DNA of 64,000 nt, taken from contig KN805404.1 of the NCBI GenBank assembly GCA_000818945.1, positions 268,691 to 332,690 of the forward strand, written 5' to 3'. The notes under the pieces were generated by a model. It worked only from the letters and a program-made list of their open reading frames with translations, was not told the origin of the DNA and did no database searches. This document shows, piece by piece, positions 30,627 to 39,995 of the stretch (positions within the stretch are counted from its first letter, which is position 1; each line of letters begins with the position of its first letter). This stretch comes from Schizochytrium sp. CCTCC M209059 (Eukaryota; Sar; Bigyra; Thraustochytrida; Thraustochytriidae). The translations under genes were made by a program, and so were the position numbers.

Positions 30627-31150
30627 GATGTCTTGTTTACTTTACCCCCGGTCTGCCTTTTTACCTTTTCTCAGAATGCAATCATAAATTAGAACTTCAC
30701 ATCGTGTCGTGTGGTGTCGTGTCGTGTCGCTGTCACATTTTTTGTCTTTTCGCAGATTCTGTCGCAGTACCCAAATAGGTCCATGATTTTCCTCTTGTGC
30801 TCATATTTTAAAAACGAAGGTTTCTTTCAAGGTCTCTGACTCCTTAGGTCAGCGTGATACTCGATGGTGCATAGGACGAGTCGTCACTGCATTTAAATCG
30901 AAGGATGTCCTGTTCAATCCAATTTTGTTTTACCTTTCCTAAAATATGCAATCATAAATCAAAATTCCACATCGTGTCGTGTCGTGTCGTGTCGTGTCGC
31001 TGTCACACTTTTTGCCTTTTCGCAGATTCTGTCGCCGCGCCGGAATGGGTCCACGATTTTTCTCTTGTTCTCTTGTTCAAACGTAGGCCTACTTTCGACG
31101 TCTGCGACATCTCAGGTCAGCGAGTCACTCGACGATGAGCCGTCACTGCT
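30627..31150. repeat. Degenerate tandem duplication (unit about 270-275 bp) reaching into a gene end
   Basis: Unit 1 (about 30627-30900) and unit 2 (about 30902-31150) match block by block at a 270-275 bp offset. Shared blocks are gcaatcataaat (30678 and 30948), atcgtgtcgtgt (30701 and 30971), ttcgcagattctgtcgc (about 30750 and 31020) and aggtcagcg. Unit 2 contains the last codons and stop of the winged-helix gene. Unit 1 holds a decayed copy that still reads ...LT-stop. The space between the two convergent genes is otherwise empty. Confidence 0.75.
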
Positions 31151-32356
31151 TTCGTCACTACTTTCTTCTTCGCTCTCGGAAACAGTTCGCCGTCTCCTGC
31201 TTGTGGCCCTTTCCTTGCCTCTTGACCTGCTGGACGATGCCTCAATATAATATGCTGGTGCCTTGCCTCGAGTTCGTTCCGATGTCGACGGTTTGACAAC
31301 GCCAACAACCCCTTCGCGCTCAAGCACCTGCAACACAGAGGAAACCTTGCTCGGGCTTCCCAATCTGGTCTTTTGCGCAATTTCCTTGGCCGTGAAGGAA
31401 CGTCGTCTCGAGCTCTTGGCATTCGTGAGGTATGAGCTGATCTTACGTCGGAGCATTTCGCGCTCATCATTTGCAGCAACTTGGTCCAAATCTGCAATTG
31501 CAGCGTCCGAGGCGGTGGCTGCGCCGTTATCCTGTGATCTACGCCGGGGAGAACTTGGAACGTGCGCGCTTTTGCCTCCAGTGAGCCTCGCAACGATATT
31601 GCGGGTTGACACACGTTTTTCAGGAAAACGCTGCTCATTTGCAGTTTCATCAAGGTCTTGCTCCGTCGAGTTTTGCGAGGACCGACGACTGACCGTCGTC
31701 GGAGCAGCAGCAGATTCATGTATCGGAAGCGTAGAGTCGGTTGCTGGAAGAGTAGAGTCCGTCGCTTGAAATGGAGAGTCTGTGTGATTCCTTTCGGCGC
31801 TGCCTACTGCAGTGCTTGCTACAGCTTCGGCTTTTTCTGACGCTATCTCTTCGCCAGTAACATCGTCGACTCCCTCGTCGGCGTTCGCTGCGCTGTCTTG
31901 CAAAGTAACCGTCGCTTTTGCAACATCTTGTGTTGCATTTTCTTTTGCATTTCCTATTGCTGGCTGGGGTTGCGAAAACGAGGATGATGGAGAAGACGAA
32001 ATAGCCGCCGAAGAAGAAGAAGATGCTAGTAATGAGACCCTAGGAGCCATGCCTGCAGGGACGTGCGGGCTCAAAAAGTTGCTGGCGGAAAATAGTGCGC
32101 TCTGTGTCTTCTCCATGGCTTCGAGCGCCTCGAGAGCCTTGTCCATGCTCTCTTTGTACTGAACACTCTGCGCACGTAGCTTGTCGAGATGATTTAGAAA
32201 TGCGATTGTCTCTGCCTGTTTCTCCCGTAAAGCTTGCACCGTGGCTGCAAGGCCAGCAAGCGGGGCCGGGGCGCCGAGGAGGTTGGCGCTGGCATCGTCC
32301 TCGACACGTCGGCGCTTCGTGCCCTCGACTCGAGACGCTGGCGACCCGTTGTGCAT
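31112..32356 (-). CDS. Nuclear-type protein with coiled coil and C-terminal winged-helix domain
   Basis: 414 residues from the first in-frame ATG at 32354-32356. Order: a basic KRRR segment near 13-18; a helical/coiled-coil stretch (about 35-85: AATVQALREKQAETIAFLNH onward); a long Ser/Ala/Thr-rich low-complexity middle; then a winged-helix-like unit at about 301-372, beginning MLRRKISSYL and running through FTAKEIAQKTRLGSPSKVSSVLQ to APAYYIEA. A basic RSRGKERATSRRRR segment and an acidic Ser/Asp tail follow. The winged helix and basic stretches suggest nucleic-acid binding in the nucleus (inference). The frame is open with helical, native-looking sequence for 77 codons upstream but lacks an ATG. 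A 5' exon beginning at an ATG at 32725-32727 with a 62-bp intron is possible. Confidence 0.6.
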   Translation of the reverse strand: MHNGSPASRVEGTKRRRVEDDASANLLGAPAPLAGLAATVQALREKQAETIAFLNHLDKLRAQSVQYKESMDKALEALEAMEKTQSALFSASNFLSPHVPAGMAPRVSLLASSSSSAAISSSPSSSFSQPQPAIGNAKENATQDVAKATVTLQDSAANADEGVDDVTGEEIASEKAEAVASTAVGSAERNHTDSPFQATDSTLPATDSTLPIHESAAAPTTVSRRSSQNSTEQDLDETANEQRFPEKRVSTRNIVARLTGGKSAHVPSSPRRRSQDNGAATASDAAIADLDQVAANDEREMLRRKISSYLTNAKSSRRRSFTAKEIAQKTRLGSPSKVSSVLQVLEREGVVGVVKPSTSERTRGKAPAYYIEASSSRSRGKERATSRRRRTVSESEEESSDESSDGSSSSDSLT

Positions 32357-32966
32357 TGCGTGAATTTCGCTGCTGCAGAGAGAAGCCGGCTCTCCAGCCA
32401 AGCGATTCCTCAGCAGCAGCTCGTTGTGTCGCAGGTCCAGGCACGTCGCGTGCCCCAGGGCAGTCTGAGTTAACGATTTAACCAAATCTTGTTCAGCCTC
32501 CTTGGTCTCACGCTCGAAGCTGCGAAGCCGATTCCTGCACCAGCAGAAATGCTCTTGGTGAGGCGTCTGCTGCTGGCAACAGTGCACGCGCGAACGCTAG
32601 CGATCCGACTCGAGCTTCGCTTCTATTCAAATACACGCGTGGTAAGCCTGGCACAGCCAAGAGCGCACTCCATGATCCTCATCTTTGCAGCAGTAGCCGC
32701 AGCAGCAGCAGCAGCAGCAGCAGCCATGACTCGTGACGCCACACGGCAAACTTGGCGCAAGGTTCGCGCCCAAGCGAAAAAGTGCTAGGCCTAAGATTGC
32801 GAAACTACAGCTAGCAAGCCAGCCAGCCGGCCAGCCAGCCAGCCAGCCGGGCCGAACAGCCGGACGTCACCAGCAAAGAGCACGGGCCAAGGGGCGCGAG
32901 ACGCAAGTGGACTTTGGTTCTAGTCCTAGCCAAGCGCTTGACGCAAGGGGGGTGCGCACCCCTGTC
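32357..32966. other. Divergent promoter region
   Basis: Lies between the winged-helix gene (-) and the alpha-kinase gene (+). It holds (CAG)n at about 32694-32722, a CCAGC repeat at about 32818-32845 and one TAGGCCTA palindrome (32786-32793). The minus strand may contain a small first exon (32663-32727). The plus-strand kinase frame is open here but starts only from a GTG. Confidence 0.5.
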
Positions 32967-35117
32967 ATGCGGAGCATGCAAAACGCGAACTCGGGCCTCG
33001 CCGCGCGACGCCACGCGACGCGACGCGACGCCACGCGACGCGGAGACCGAGCGCCGCGGCGAGCCGAGAGAGGCGACGACGACGGGCAGGGCGGGCGCCC
33101 GAGCGCAGACCTCATGGTGCCCGTGAGCGTGGCGCAACGCGGCGCCAGTCTGCTGAAAAGCGCGCTCGGGGGAGGAGCAGCAGCAGCAACAGCAACAGCA
33201 ACAGGCGAGCCAGGGACGCTTGGCGAGGTCGCCGCGCCGCCGCCTGGAATGCTGAGGGCTGGCGGCAACTGGCGCAAATTGGCGAGGCAGGGCGCCGACG
33301 CGGAGGACCCATGGGCAGACATGACCGCCTCGTGCAGCGTCGAGAGGGCCGAGGAGCTCGTGTATGACGTAAAAGACGATGTCTGGGTCACCCACGAGCT
33401 GCTCGTGCGAATCAACACGGACGCCCCCGTGGCCAAGGGACGCATGCGCGAATGCTTTCGCATGAAGAAGATCGGCTTGGCGCCCGGAAGCCCCGGCAGC
33501 GGCGGCAAATTCGTCGGCGAAGTGAAAGCGTGGGCGGACATGTGCAACAAATCAATCTGTGACGTGGTGCGGAATCTTGGCCGTCGCACGGCGTGTCGGG
33601 TGCGTACCAAGCTCGGCCTCAATGCCGTCAGCTTTCACCACCCAACTATCATTACAGTGGGCGAGCTAATGCAGTGTGTTCGAGCCCAAGGCGCGCGTAG
33701 CGTTGCTCTGGCCTTTGCCGATGAGGGCCACAGTCTGCAAAAGGAAGACCTCGCAAATCTCGAGGCGCTCATTCAGAGTGGTCTGGCTGACGATTCTCGC
33801 TGGCAACGAACCACCGTCAACTTCATGGCCAAGCGCTACATGGCGGCCAAGGATGACACGCGCAAGGTCTACGAGGATGATGTCATTATGCAGGAGGTAT
33901 GCAAGTTGCTGAGTGACCAGTTCAATGCTCATGATCCAGCTCCCCCCAAACGGATCGACATGCTGCACGTGGGCCTCATCCGCCTTATCGATCGGCCTGG
34001 TCAGCCGTTTTTGGGCTATGAATGTTTCTTGCAAGGTCGCTATCACAAGTGGAACACCAACGCCGGCTGGGCGGACACCATGACGGTCCGCCACACGCCA
34101 CACGCCTTCAGTTTCGCTTCCTTCCGAGAGACACAGGGCGCGGTAATGGTCGTTGATGTCCAGGGCATCAATGACTTGTACACGGATCCGCAAGTCCATA
34201 CCCGGGATGGCGTTGGCTTTGGCGAGGGCAACCTCGGTGCGCGAGGCATGGCGCTTTTTTTGCGCCAATTTCGCTTTGACCTCAATCCCGTTGTGCAGTA
34301 CATGGAGTACACTCCTTTTGCGCTCATGGAGGACGAGCAGGGCGAAGCGTCTGCGGATGAAGTGGAAAGATACCGCTCCGGCAAGGCGTATCTGCGAAGC
34401 CAGGCGTGGTCCAAGCGTCGGCAGCTCTCGCGTCAGTCGTCCTCGTCCTCAGAGGGCCCCAGCATCGAGGAAATCGCCCTCGAGAGGGGCGTCAGCGTGG
34501 ATGAAGACGCGTATGGCGTCCCAGAATTCCTTTTGAACTGCGCAGAAACGCTTGACGTAGGCGAGTGTCCCATCACGCTCCGCGGCAATATTCCTCAAGA
34601 GGAGACGGCAGAAGCTGCTGTGCATGCTGCGCTCGCAAAGCTGTACGACGAGTGTGACGAGCGCGTCGTGTGCGAGGGCGTCAATCCAGAGGAGTGTTCC
34701 CGCTTTCACAAGTGGATGGCCGCCTTAGGTGGCTCGCAGCAAGCCATGATCACCTGCGCGGAAGATCCGAGGACGAGTGCATCGAGCGTTATGAACTGGT
34801 ATCATGTCGCTGCCCTTGCTGGTTCGCGTCCTGCGTGCTTGGCTGCTCTGGATCGCGTGCCGTCGGATGACTACATTCTTGCTATATTTTACACTCAGCG
34901 CGCACTTGATATTGACGATGGCAAGACGGATGCAGAGCGCAAGGTGCAGCTCGAGCCCACCTCTTTTGACCTTCACGGCCGTCTCGGAGCTGCTTTTCGG
35001 GCACTTGGGGAGATTGATACTTCTCAGATGCATTATCAGACCGCGGCTGACCTTGCTTTGGAAGCTTGCGAGTTCAAGCGGCACGAGCACTATCTTGCGG
35101 CTCTTGATGAGTCGTAA
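32967..35117 (+). CDS. Alpha-type protein kinase, eEF2 kinase-like
   Basis: 716 residues from the ATG at 32967; a second good ATG is at 33114 and may be the true start, because residues 1-49 are repeat-derived and Arg-rich. eEF2K phosphorylates elongation factor 2 and slows translation. The alpha-kinase domain is clear: GRMRECFRMKKI (about 158-169), FMAKRYM (286-292), YEDDVIMQEVCKLLSDQFN, PPKRIDMLHVGLIRLIDRPG, GRYHKWNTNAGW, VVDVQGINDLYTDPQVHT and GEGNLGARGMALF (419-431). Compared with animal eEF2K, about 110 extra residues are inserted between RECFRMKK and FMAKRYM. A Ser-rich linker (about 485-498) leads to a helical C-terminal region, as in eEF2K's TPR/Sel1-like part. No clear N-terminal calmodulin-binding segment. 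No intron is needed. Confidence 0.87.
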   Translation: MRSMQNANSGLAARRHATRRDATRRGDRAPRRAERGDDDGQGGRPSADLMVPVSVAQRGASLLKSALGGGAAAATATATGEPGTLGEVAAPPPGMLRAGGNWRKLARQGADAEDPWADMTASCSVERAEELVYDVKDDVWVTHELLVRINTDAPVAKGRMRECFRMKKIGLAPGSPGSGGKFVGEVKAWADMCNKSICDVVRNLGRRTACRVRTKLGLNAVSFHHPTIITVGELMQCVRAQGARSVALAFADEGHSLQKEDLANLEALIQSGLADDSRWQRTTVNFMAKRYMAAKDDTRKVYEDDVIMQEVCKLLSDQFNAHDPAPPKRIDMLHVGLIRLIDRPGQPFLGYECFLQGRYHKWNTNAGWADTMTVRHTPHAFSFASFRETQGAVMVVDVQGINDLYTDPQVHTRDGVGFGEGNLGARGMALFLRQFRFDLNPVVQYMEYTPFALMEDEQGEASADEVERYRSGKAYLRSQAWSKRRQLSRQSSSSSEGPSIEEIALERGVSVDEDAYGVPEFLLNCAETLDVGECPITLRGNIPQEETAEAAVHAALAKLYDECDERVVCEGVNPEECSRFHKWMAALGGSQQAMITCAEDPRTSASSVMNWYHVAALAGSRPACLAALDRVPSDDYILAIFYTQRALDIDDGKTDAERKVQLEPTSFDLHGRLGAAFRALGEIDTSQMHYQTAADLALEACEFKRHEHYLAALDES

Positions 35118-35187
35118 AGTTTGTGTTATGGCCATGGCCTTAAAACACACAAAACCTACTGTTGTTGCTCGTTTTCAGAAATTTATT

Positions 35188-35221
<34 letters not shown>

Positions 35222-35538
35222 ATGATGTGCAATTGCGCTCCAGTCTGTTTGGCAAAGGTTTTTTTTTGGACGCTCTCGATGAGTCATCCTCTTCTTTACG
35301 TCGTTGGTCGTTCTCTTTTGGGGGGGGGGCGCGTTGCGCTGGCGGTCACTGTGGCACTGACACAGCTTCAGAATTTCTCTCACAACTTAAAGCCAACCTC
35401 GAACCAAAACCGTTTGACGAAGTGGGCGTCGCGGTGCGTCTGGGCGCTGACGTGGTGAGGCGCGCAAGGTCACCAAGAAAAGGAGGGAGGGAGCGAGCGC
35501 GCAAGAGGAGTTGCTGCGCGTCGCAGCAAAGCGCGACC
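35118..35538. other. Intergenic region
   Basis: Contains (TC)n at about 35190-35220 and a run of nine G at about 35321-35329. A frame continues through it into the TTLL gene but carries no family signal. Nothing else is seen. Confidence 0.6.
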
Positions 35539-36864
35539 ATGACGGGCGAGACAGGGGACGTTGCGCCGGCGCGCGTTATCAGGTGGAAGATGGACTTTGA
35601 CAAACAGTGCTTGCTGGGCTGCTTTGACAGAAGAGGCTGGGAACGCTGCTCGGACGCGAGCGACCAGGACTGGCATGTATACTGGGCCAATGTGGGCACG
35701 GTGAAGCAGCTCTTTAGCCCAGACTGCGTGTATCGACTCCGCGACGGCCAACTCATTAATCACTTTCCAAATCACTACGAACTCACGCGCAAGGACCTGC
35801 TCGTAAAGAACATTAAGCGGTACCGAAAGGAGCTGCTCGCGCTTCAGCAGCAACAACAGCAACAACGACCACGGTCTTCGGCACCAGCTGGGCCCCAACG
35901 TGGCACTCACTGGCAAACGGTTGCTGACGCGGACGTAAATCCCGGTGCTCTTGCCCACGTGCCTTGCAACTTTTTGCCACCAACGTACGTGCTCCCTGTG
36001 GACTATTCCTTGTTTCTCGAAGAATTTCGGCGGAACCCCAATAGCGTATGGATCATGAAACCGACTTCGAAGGCGCGGGGAGTGGGCATTTTTCTCGTCA
36101 CCAAGCTACACCAGATCAAGAAATGGGCTTCCAAGGGAAATGGTCAAGACGTTTACGTCATTTCTAAGTACATTGAGCGTCCTCTGCTGATTGGAGGTCG
36201 CAAGTTCGATCTTCGCATGTATGTTCTCGTCACCTCGTATCGGCCGCTCAAGGCATTCTTGTACCAGGATGGTTTTGCTCGGTTTTGCAACGAAAAGTAT
36301 TCGGGCAGCGCTGCCGATCGTGACAATCACTACATGCACCTCACCAACGTTGCCGTGCAAAAACACAATGAAGACTACAATGAAAACCATGGCGGAAAAT
36401 GGAGTTTGGCCAACCTGCGACTCTATCTCCAGGCAATGTACGGCGCCGACGCCACAGCGCGTCTGTTCGAGGAGCTCGAGAGCGTCATTCTCGTATCAAT
36501 TAAAGCTGTGCAGAATGTGATTATGAACGAGCGGCACTGCTTTGAATGCTATGGATATGACTTGCTCATTGATGAGAATCTCAAGGTGTGGCTCATCGAG
36601 GTGAATGCGTCGCCTGCTCTCACCGCCACCACCAAGAGCGATCGATCGCTCAAACACTCGCTCGTGCACAACATTTTCAATATTCTCTTGCCTGAGGATC
36701 TTCCTGAGAACCCCAAGGAGCGTGAACAGCGCATGCAAGAGATTATTGCATCGTCAAACTTTGTCACGCTCTGCAATGAAGAGTCGTCGGCCACCGCTTC
36801 GAGTTCGCTGACGTCGTCGTCATCCTCGGTTCCAGCAAGACGCGTTACAGGCACATGGCGCTGA
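35539..36864 (+). CDS. TTLL1: Tubulin polyglutamylase, TTLL1-like
   Basis: 441 residues from the ATG at 35539. It adds glutamate side chains to tubulin tails on axonemal and other stable microtubules; in animals TTLL1 is the catalytic subunit of a multiprotein complex. TTL/ATP-grasp signatures are present in order: IRWKMDFDKQCLLGCFDRRGW near the N-terminus, FPNHYELTRKDLLVKNIKRY (76-95), VWIMKPTSKARGVGIFL (170-186), FDLRMYVLV (223-231), HLTNVAVQKHN (267-277) and LIEVNASPALT near 354-364. A 7-Gln insertion lies at 103-109. The length and the end just after the TTL domain fit TTLL1. Presence implies flagellated stages, as expected for a zoosporic protist (inference). No intron is needed. Confidence 0.9.
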   Translation: MTGETGDVAPARVIRWKMDFDKQCLLGCFDRRGWERCSDASDQDWHVYWANVGTVKQLFSPDCVYRLRDGQLINHFPNHYELTRKDLLVKNIKRYRKELLALQQQQQQQRPRSSAPAGPQRGTHWQTVADADVNPGALAHVPCNFLPPTYVLPVDYSLFLEEFRRNPNSVWIMKPTSKARGVGIFLVTKLHQIKKWASKGNGQDVYVISKYIERPLLIGGRKFDLRMYVLVTSYRPLKAFLYQDGFARFCNEKYSGSAADRDNHYMHLTNVAVQKHNEDYNENHGGKWSLANLRLYLQAMYGADATARLFEELESVILVSIKAVQNVIMNERHCFECYGYDLLIDENLKVWLIEVNASPALTATTKSDRSLKHSLVHNIFNILLPEDLPENPKEREQRMQEIIASSNFVTLCNEESSATASSSLTSSSSSVPARRVTGTWR

Positions 36865-37056
36865 CTTATTTGTCTGTCTTGATTTGTCTATGTGTACATT
36901 CCTATTTGATATGTTTTGATTTTCGAAAAAAAAAAATGGTTTCTTCGACACGAAGGCGGTCGGTGCGCTGGGTGGGGCCAGGGTAAGCAAGACTCTTTCT
37001 TTTGAGGGGAGGGAGGGAGGAAGTAAAAAGAAACACCAACTCTTTCTGTTCACTTT

Positions 37057-38538
37057 TCATGCGCGGCAGTTTGTGCGATCTATGACAACCGCGTCTTCGC
37101 GGGCAAAAGATCCAAGCGGCGTGATGGGTTGCTCAGGAAAGTGGTCGAAATCGTGCGGGTTGCGATGCCAAGTCCAATTGGCGTGCGTTGCGTTTTGGAT
37201 TTCCATCGAGGCAAAGCCAAAGCTCGACTGGCGAAAAGCTGACCATGAGGGAGCTAGCGCTCCGATGCGAAGAAAAGGAGAAGCCTTTTCGCGGTTTCCT
37301 CCATCGCCCACCACCACGTACGTGGGACCGCACGTCGAAGGTCGGCCATGTTGCATTGGCGTTGTGCGCTCATAGGCGTGGACGTGTCCACTAATGACCA
37401 AATCAACGTGATGCTCGACAAAGAGCGGTTCCATAGCCGTGCGCATGGGCTTGGCCTTTTCGTGGTGCGAAGGGTTACTGCAGTAAAAAGGAGCATGAAA
37501 CTGTACAACGATCCACGGCGTCTTGTCACGTCCTTGCGAGGCCCGTTCCAGCTCGAGTTCCAGCCAGCGAAATTGGGCTGATCCGGGCTCGGTGCGACAA
37601 TAGCTGCACAGGGACAGAAAATACACTGGCCCACGGCGCTCTGCGAACCACAGTTCACGCGCTGTCGAGCCATAGCGGTCCAAGTAACCACCATACGCCT
37701 CTTGTGCCGAGAGCTCGTGGTTTCCTGGAGCCCACATTGTCACAACAGAGCTCAAAAGTGGTTCAGCAAGGCGACCAAAACTGTCCCAGCGCAGCGGCTC
37801 GCCGTCGCTGTATGCGAGGTCACCAGCATACAGCAGCGTGCTTGCGCGCTTCGCGCGTAGCCACGACAGGGCGCCGTGGTATGTTGCATTCGAGTACTGC
37901 GTTTGGCCACCATCGGCAATGACAGCAAAGGAAAAAATGCCGTCAGTTTGGTCAGGGTCAACTAGGGGGTACTCGCCAGCGGCAGGCGGCGTGATGAAGT
38001 GCGCAGCGCTGTTGCGCCCGCCGACATTGCAAATGTACTCTGTGTCAGCGTCTACCTGCACGGCGCATCTATGAAGGTATGGAGAAGTGTAGATTCCGCT
38101 TCGAAGATTGTAGTCGGCGGTGCTACTGATTAGATTGCTGTACGTAATGGCCCGACCAGACCCACACGCGCGATTGGATTTGTTCTTGGCGGACGAGCAT
38201 AAACATGACGTTTCTGTGGGTGGCTCTGAGCTGTTTGTTGCATACATGATTTCAATCGTCCATACCCCATTCTCGCAGTCCCGGCCTTCTGCTGCGATTC
38301 GGACCGAGACTTGCCTCGCTGGTGCAGCATTCGTTTCGCCATTCGCACGCTCGAATCCTTCATCACTGAGGAGATGTTCAAGCGGCAGATCCGCGCCGGG
38401 TCCTGGGCGCATATAAAGCGCTTCCCTATCGTTTGCAAGTGCTTGGGTTGTCGTTATCAGCGTCGCCGTTGTGGCGGGTGTTGCCACCAGCGCAGCTACA
38501 GCAGCAGCGGCAAGCGCTGCAGAGCTTTGGAGTCGCAT
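37057..38538 (-). CDS. Purple acid phosphatase, secreted or vacuolar
   Basis: 493 residues. A dinuclear-metal phosphomonoesterase acting at acid pH outside the cytosol, for example for phosphate scavenging. The N-terminus has a signal-peptide-like Ala-rich hydrophobic segment (about 7-26). An N-terminal Cys-containing region with several Asn-x-Ser/Thr sites leads to the metallophosphoesterase domain. All seven expected metal ligands are visible: Asp209 (ADGG), Asp240 and Tyr243 (GDLAY), Asn273 (GNHE), His348 (VVQFHAPFY), His385 and His387 (GHVHAYERT). The C-terminus (WHRNPHDFDHF) resembles plant and fungal PAPs. ATG at 38536-38538. It is divergent from RNase HII across 449 bp. No intron is needed. 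Confidence 0.93.
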   Translation of the reverse strand: MRLQSSAALAAAAVAALVATPATTATLITTTQALANDREALYMRPGPGADLPLEHLLSDEGFERANGETNAAPARQVSVRIAAEGRDCENGVWTIEIMYATNSSEPPTETSCLCSSAKNKSNRACGSGRAITYSNLISSTADYNLRSGIYTSPYLHRCAVQVDADTEYICNVGGRNSAAHFITPPAAGEYPLVDPDQTDGIFSFAVIADGGQTQYSNATYHGALSWLRAKRASTLLYAGDLAYSDGEPLRWDSFGRLAEPLLSSVVTMWAPGNHELSAQEAYGGYLDRYGSTARELWFAERRGPVYFLSLCSYCRTEPGSAQFRWLELELERASQGRDKTPWIVVQFHAPFYCSNPSHHEKAKPMRTAMEPLFVEHHVDLVISGHVHAYERTTPMQHGRPSTCGPTYVVVGDGGNREKASPFLRIGALAPSWSAFRQSSFGFASMEIQNATHANWTWHRNPHDFDHFPEQPITPLGSFAREDAVVIDRTNCRA

Positions 38539-38987
38539 GTTGCGCTTTCTGGCGACGCGGGTTGGGCGTGTGCGTGGTTACCTTGGGCTGCGAAGCGCTT
38601 GTCCCCTCGGTCGCAAACTCTCGTACGTGAAATCAACACTTTACTGTCAGTCGAGTCTGGCATCCCCAGCTTGCGCTAGGACCTAGGAGAAGAATCTTCT
38701 TTGCTGCCAAAGCATAAAGATAAATGATGCCATCGAATGATCGATTTTATTAAACCGACCTATTGTGATCGAAATCTGATTTAGGCCTAGGTGGGATTTC
38801 AACGCGGCTGTGGTTCTAACCATCTCAGCTTTCTCGCACATCATTGCGCAAAATCAGAGTAGGCTGGATCAGATCACTGTGCGACTCGACGCTTGCGCGA
38901 GAGCGAGGCACGTACGAAGAGACGAGAGTGGAGGGAACGCGGATAGACATTTATCGGGACCGGTGCCGGGCTCACTGTAGTGTCGCA
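38539..38987. other. Divergent promoter region of PAP and RNase HII genes
   Basis: One TAGGCCTA palindrome (38782-38789) sits near the middle. A tRNA-like box pattern on the minus strand at about 38785-38830 lacks an anticodon arm and was rejected. No gene is seen. Confidence 0.6.
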
Positions 38988-39995
38988 ATGCAACGGAGAT
39001 CTACACGCCTCGCGGCGCTAGCCATGTCAGCCCCGACACCTCGCACGCTGACGACGGCTACGCGGCCGACGAGGCGACGCGCAGGCGAGGCAAAAACGAA
39101 TGATGGCGAGAAAAAAGTTTCGGCAAGAGCGACAAAGCGTGCCAGAAAAACGAGCACGAGTTCGGAAACAATCGTCAAGGAGGCAACGGTGAAAAAGGCC
39201 AAGGCTTTGGGGCCTACCAAGGACCGAGAGAATGGGCTTCGTAAACTTGAGGGCTTCAAGGTTGTTGCAGGTGCGGACGAGGCCGGACGTGGTCCTTTGG
39301 CGGGACCCGTGGTTGCCGCAGCATGCGTGGTGCCAGAACACGTCACCTTTGAGGGTGTGGAAGACAGCAAGCGCGTGTCCGAGACCGACCGCGAGCGCCT
39401 TTATCATGAGATCACCTCCCATCCGGAGGTCTCGTACGGCATCAGTCAGGCTTCGCCAGCAGAGATCGACGAGTATAATATTTTGCAAGCTTCGCTTCGT
39501 GCAATGAGTCGCGCTGTGGCAGCGCTTTCACCAAGCGCAGATTTTGTTCTTATAGACGGTCCGCATTTGCCAAAGGACCTTCCTGCCTCTGTGCAGGGAA
39601 AGGAAGCCGTCATCAAGGGAGATAGCAAAATATACGCCATTGCCTGCGCATCTATTCTTGCCAAAGTTACCCGCGATCGCATCATGGTGGAGCTCGACAA
39701 GACCTACCCCATCTATGGCTTCGCGAAACACAAGGGTTATCCAACCGCTGCACATCGCGCTGCCGTTGCGACGCATGGCCCATGCGAGGTCCACCGGCAA
39801 TCGTTCGCACCGGTACGTCTTGCGGCCGAGGCAGCGCGTCTTCGCGCCGAAAAGGCCACGCAAGCTCTCGCAGAGGAGGATCCCGAGGTTGCGCAAGAAA
39901 AGGAAAAGAAAGGCGAGGAAAAAGAGCAAAAGGAGCAAAAGGAAATTTCTACGGCGTCAAAGCGCAAGCCGCGCGCCAAGCGCACCAAGCGGTAG
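38988..39995 (+). CDS. rnhB: Ribonuclease HII (RNase H2 catalytic type), with N- and C-terminal extensions
   Basis: 335 residues. It removes RNA from RNA:DNA hybrids, including single ribonucleotides in DNA. GADEAGRGPLAGP (95-107) supplies Asp97 and Glu98, VLIDGPH gives Asp190, and VIKGDSK gives Asp212, the four acidic catalytic residues; ASILAKVTRD follows at 221-230. The domain reads like a single-subunit bacterial RNase HII. The N-terminus (MQRRSTRLAALAMSAPTPRT, then TRPTRRR) is basic, Ser/Thr-rich and free of acidic residues for about 30 residues, like a mitochondrial presequence. The C-terminus is a Lys/Glu-rich extension ending KRKPRAKRTKR, which could be a nuclear signal. Both extensions may give dual targeting (inference). 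First in-frame ATG used apart from none upstream. Confidence 0.88.
   Translation: MQRRSTRLAALAMSAPTPRTLTTATRPTRRRAGEAKTNDGEKKVSARATKRARKTSTSSETIVKEATVKKAKALGPTKDRENGLRKLEGFKVVAGADEAGRGPLAGPVVAAACVVPEHVTFEGVEDSKRVSETDRERLYHEITSHPEVSYGISQASPAEIDEYNILQASLRAMSRAVAALSPSADFVLIDGPHLPKDLPASVQGKEAVIKGDSKIYAIACASILAKVTRDRIMVELDKTYPIYGFAKHKGYPTAAHRAAVATHGPCEVHRQSFAPVRLAAEAARLRAEKATQALAEEDPEVAQEKEKKGEEKEQKEQKEISTASKRKPRAKRTKR

Noticed and set aside
38785..38830. tRNA-like A-box and B-box pattern on the minus strand
   Set aside because: The two boxes are only a few bases apart with no room for an anticodon arm, and the acceptor ends do not pair.
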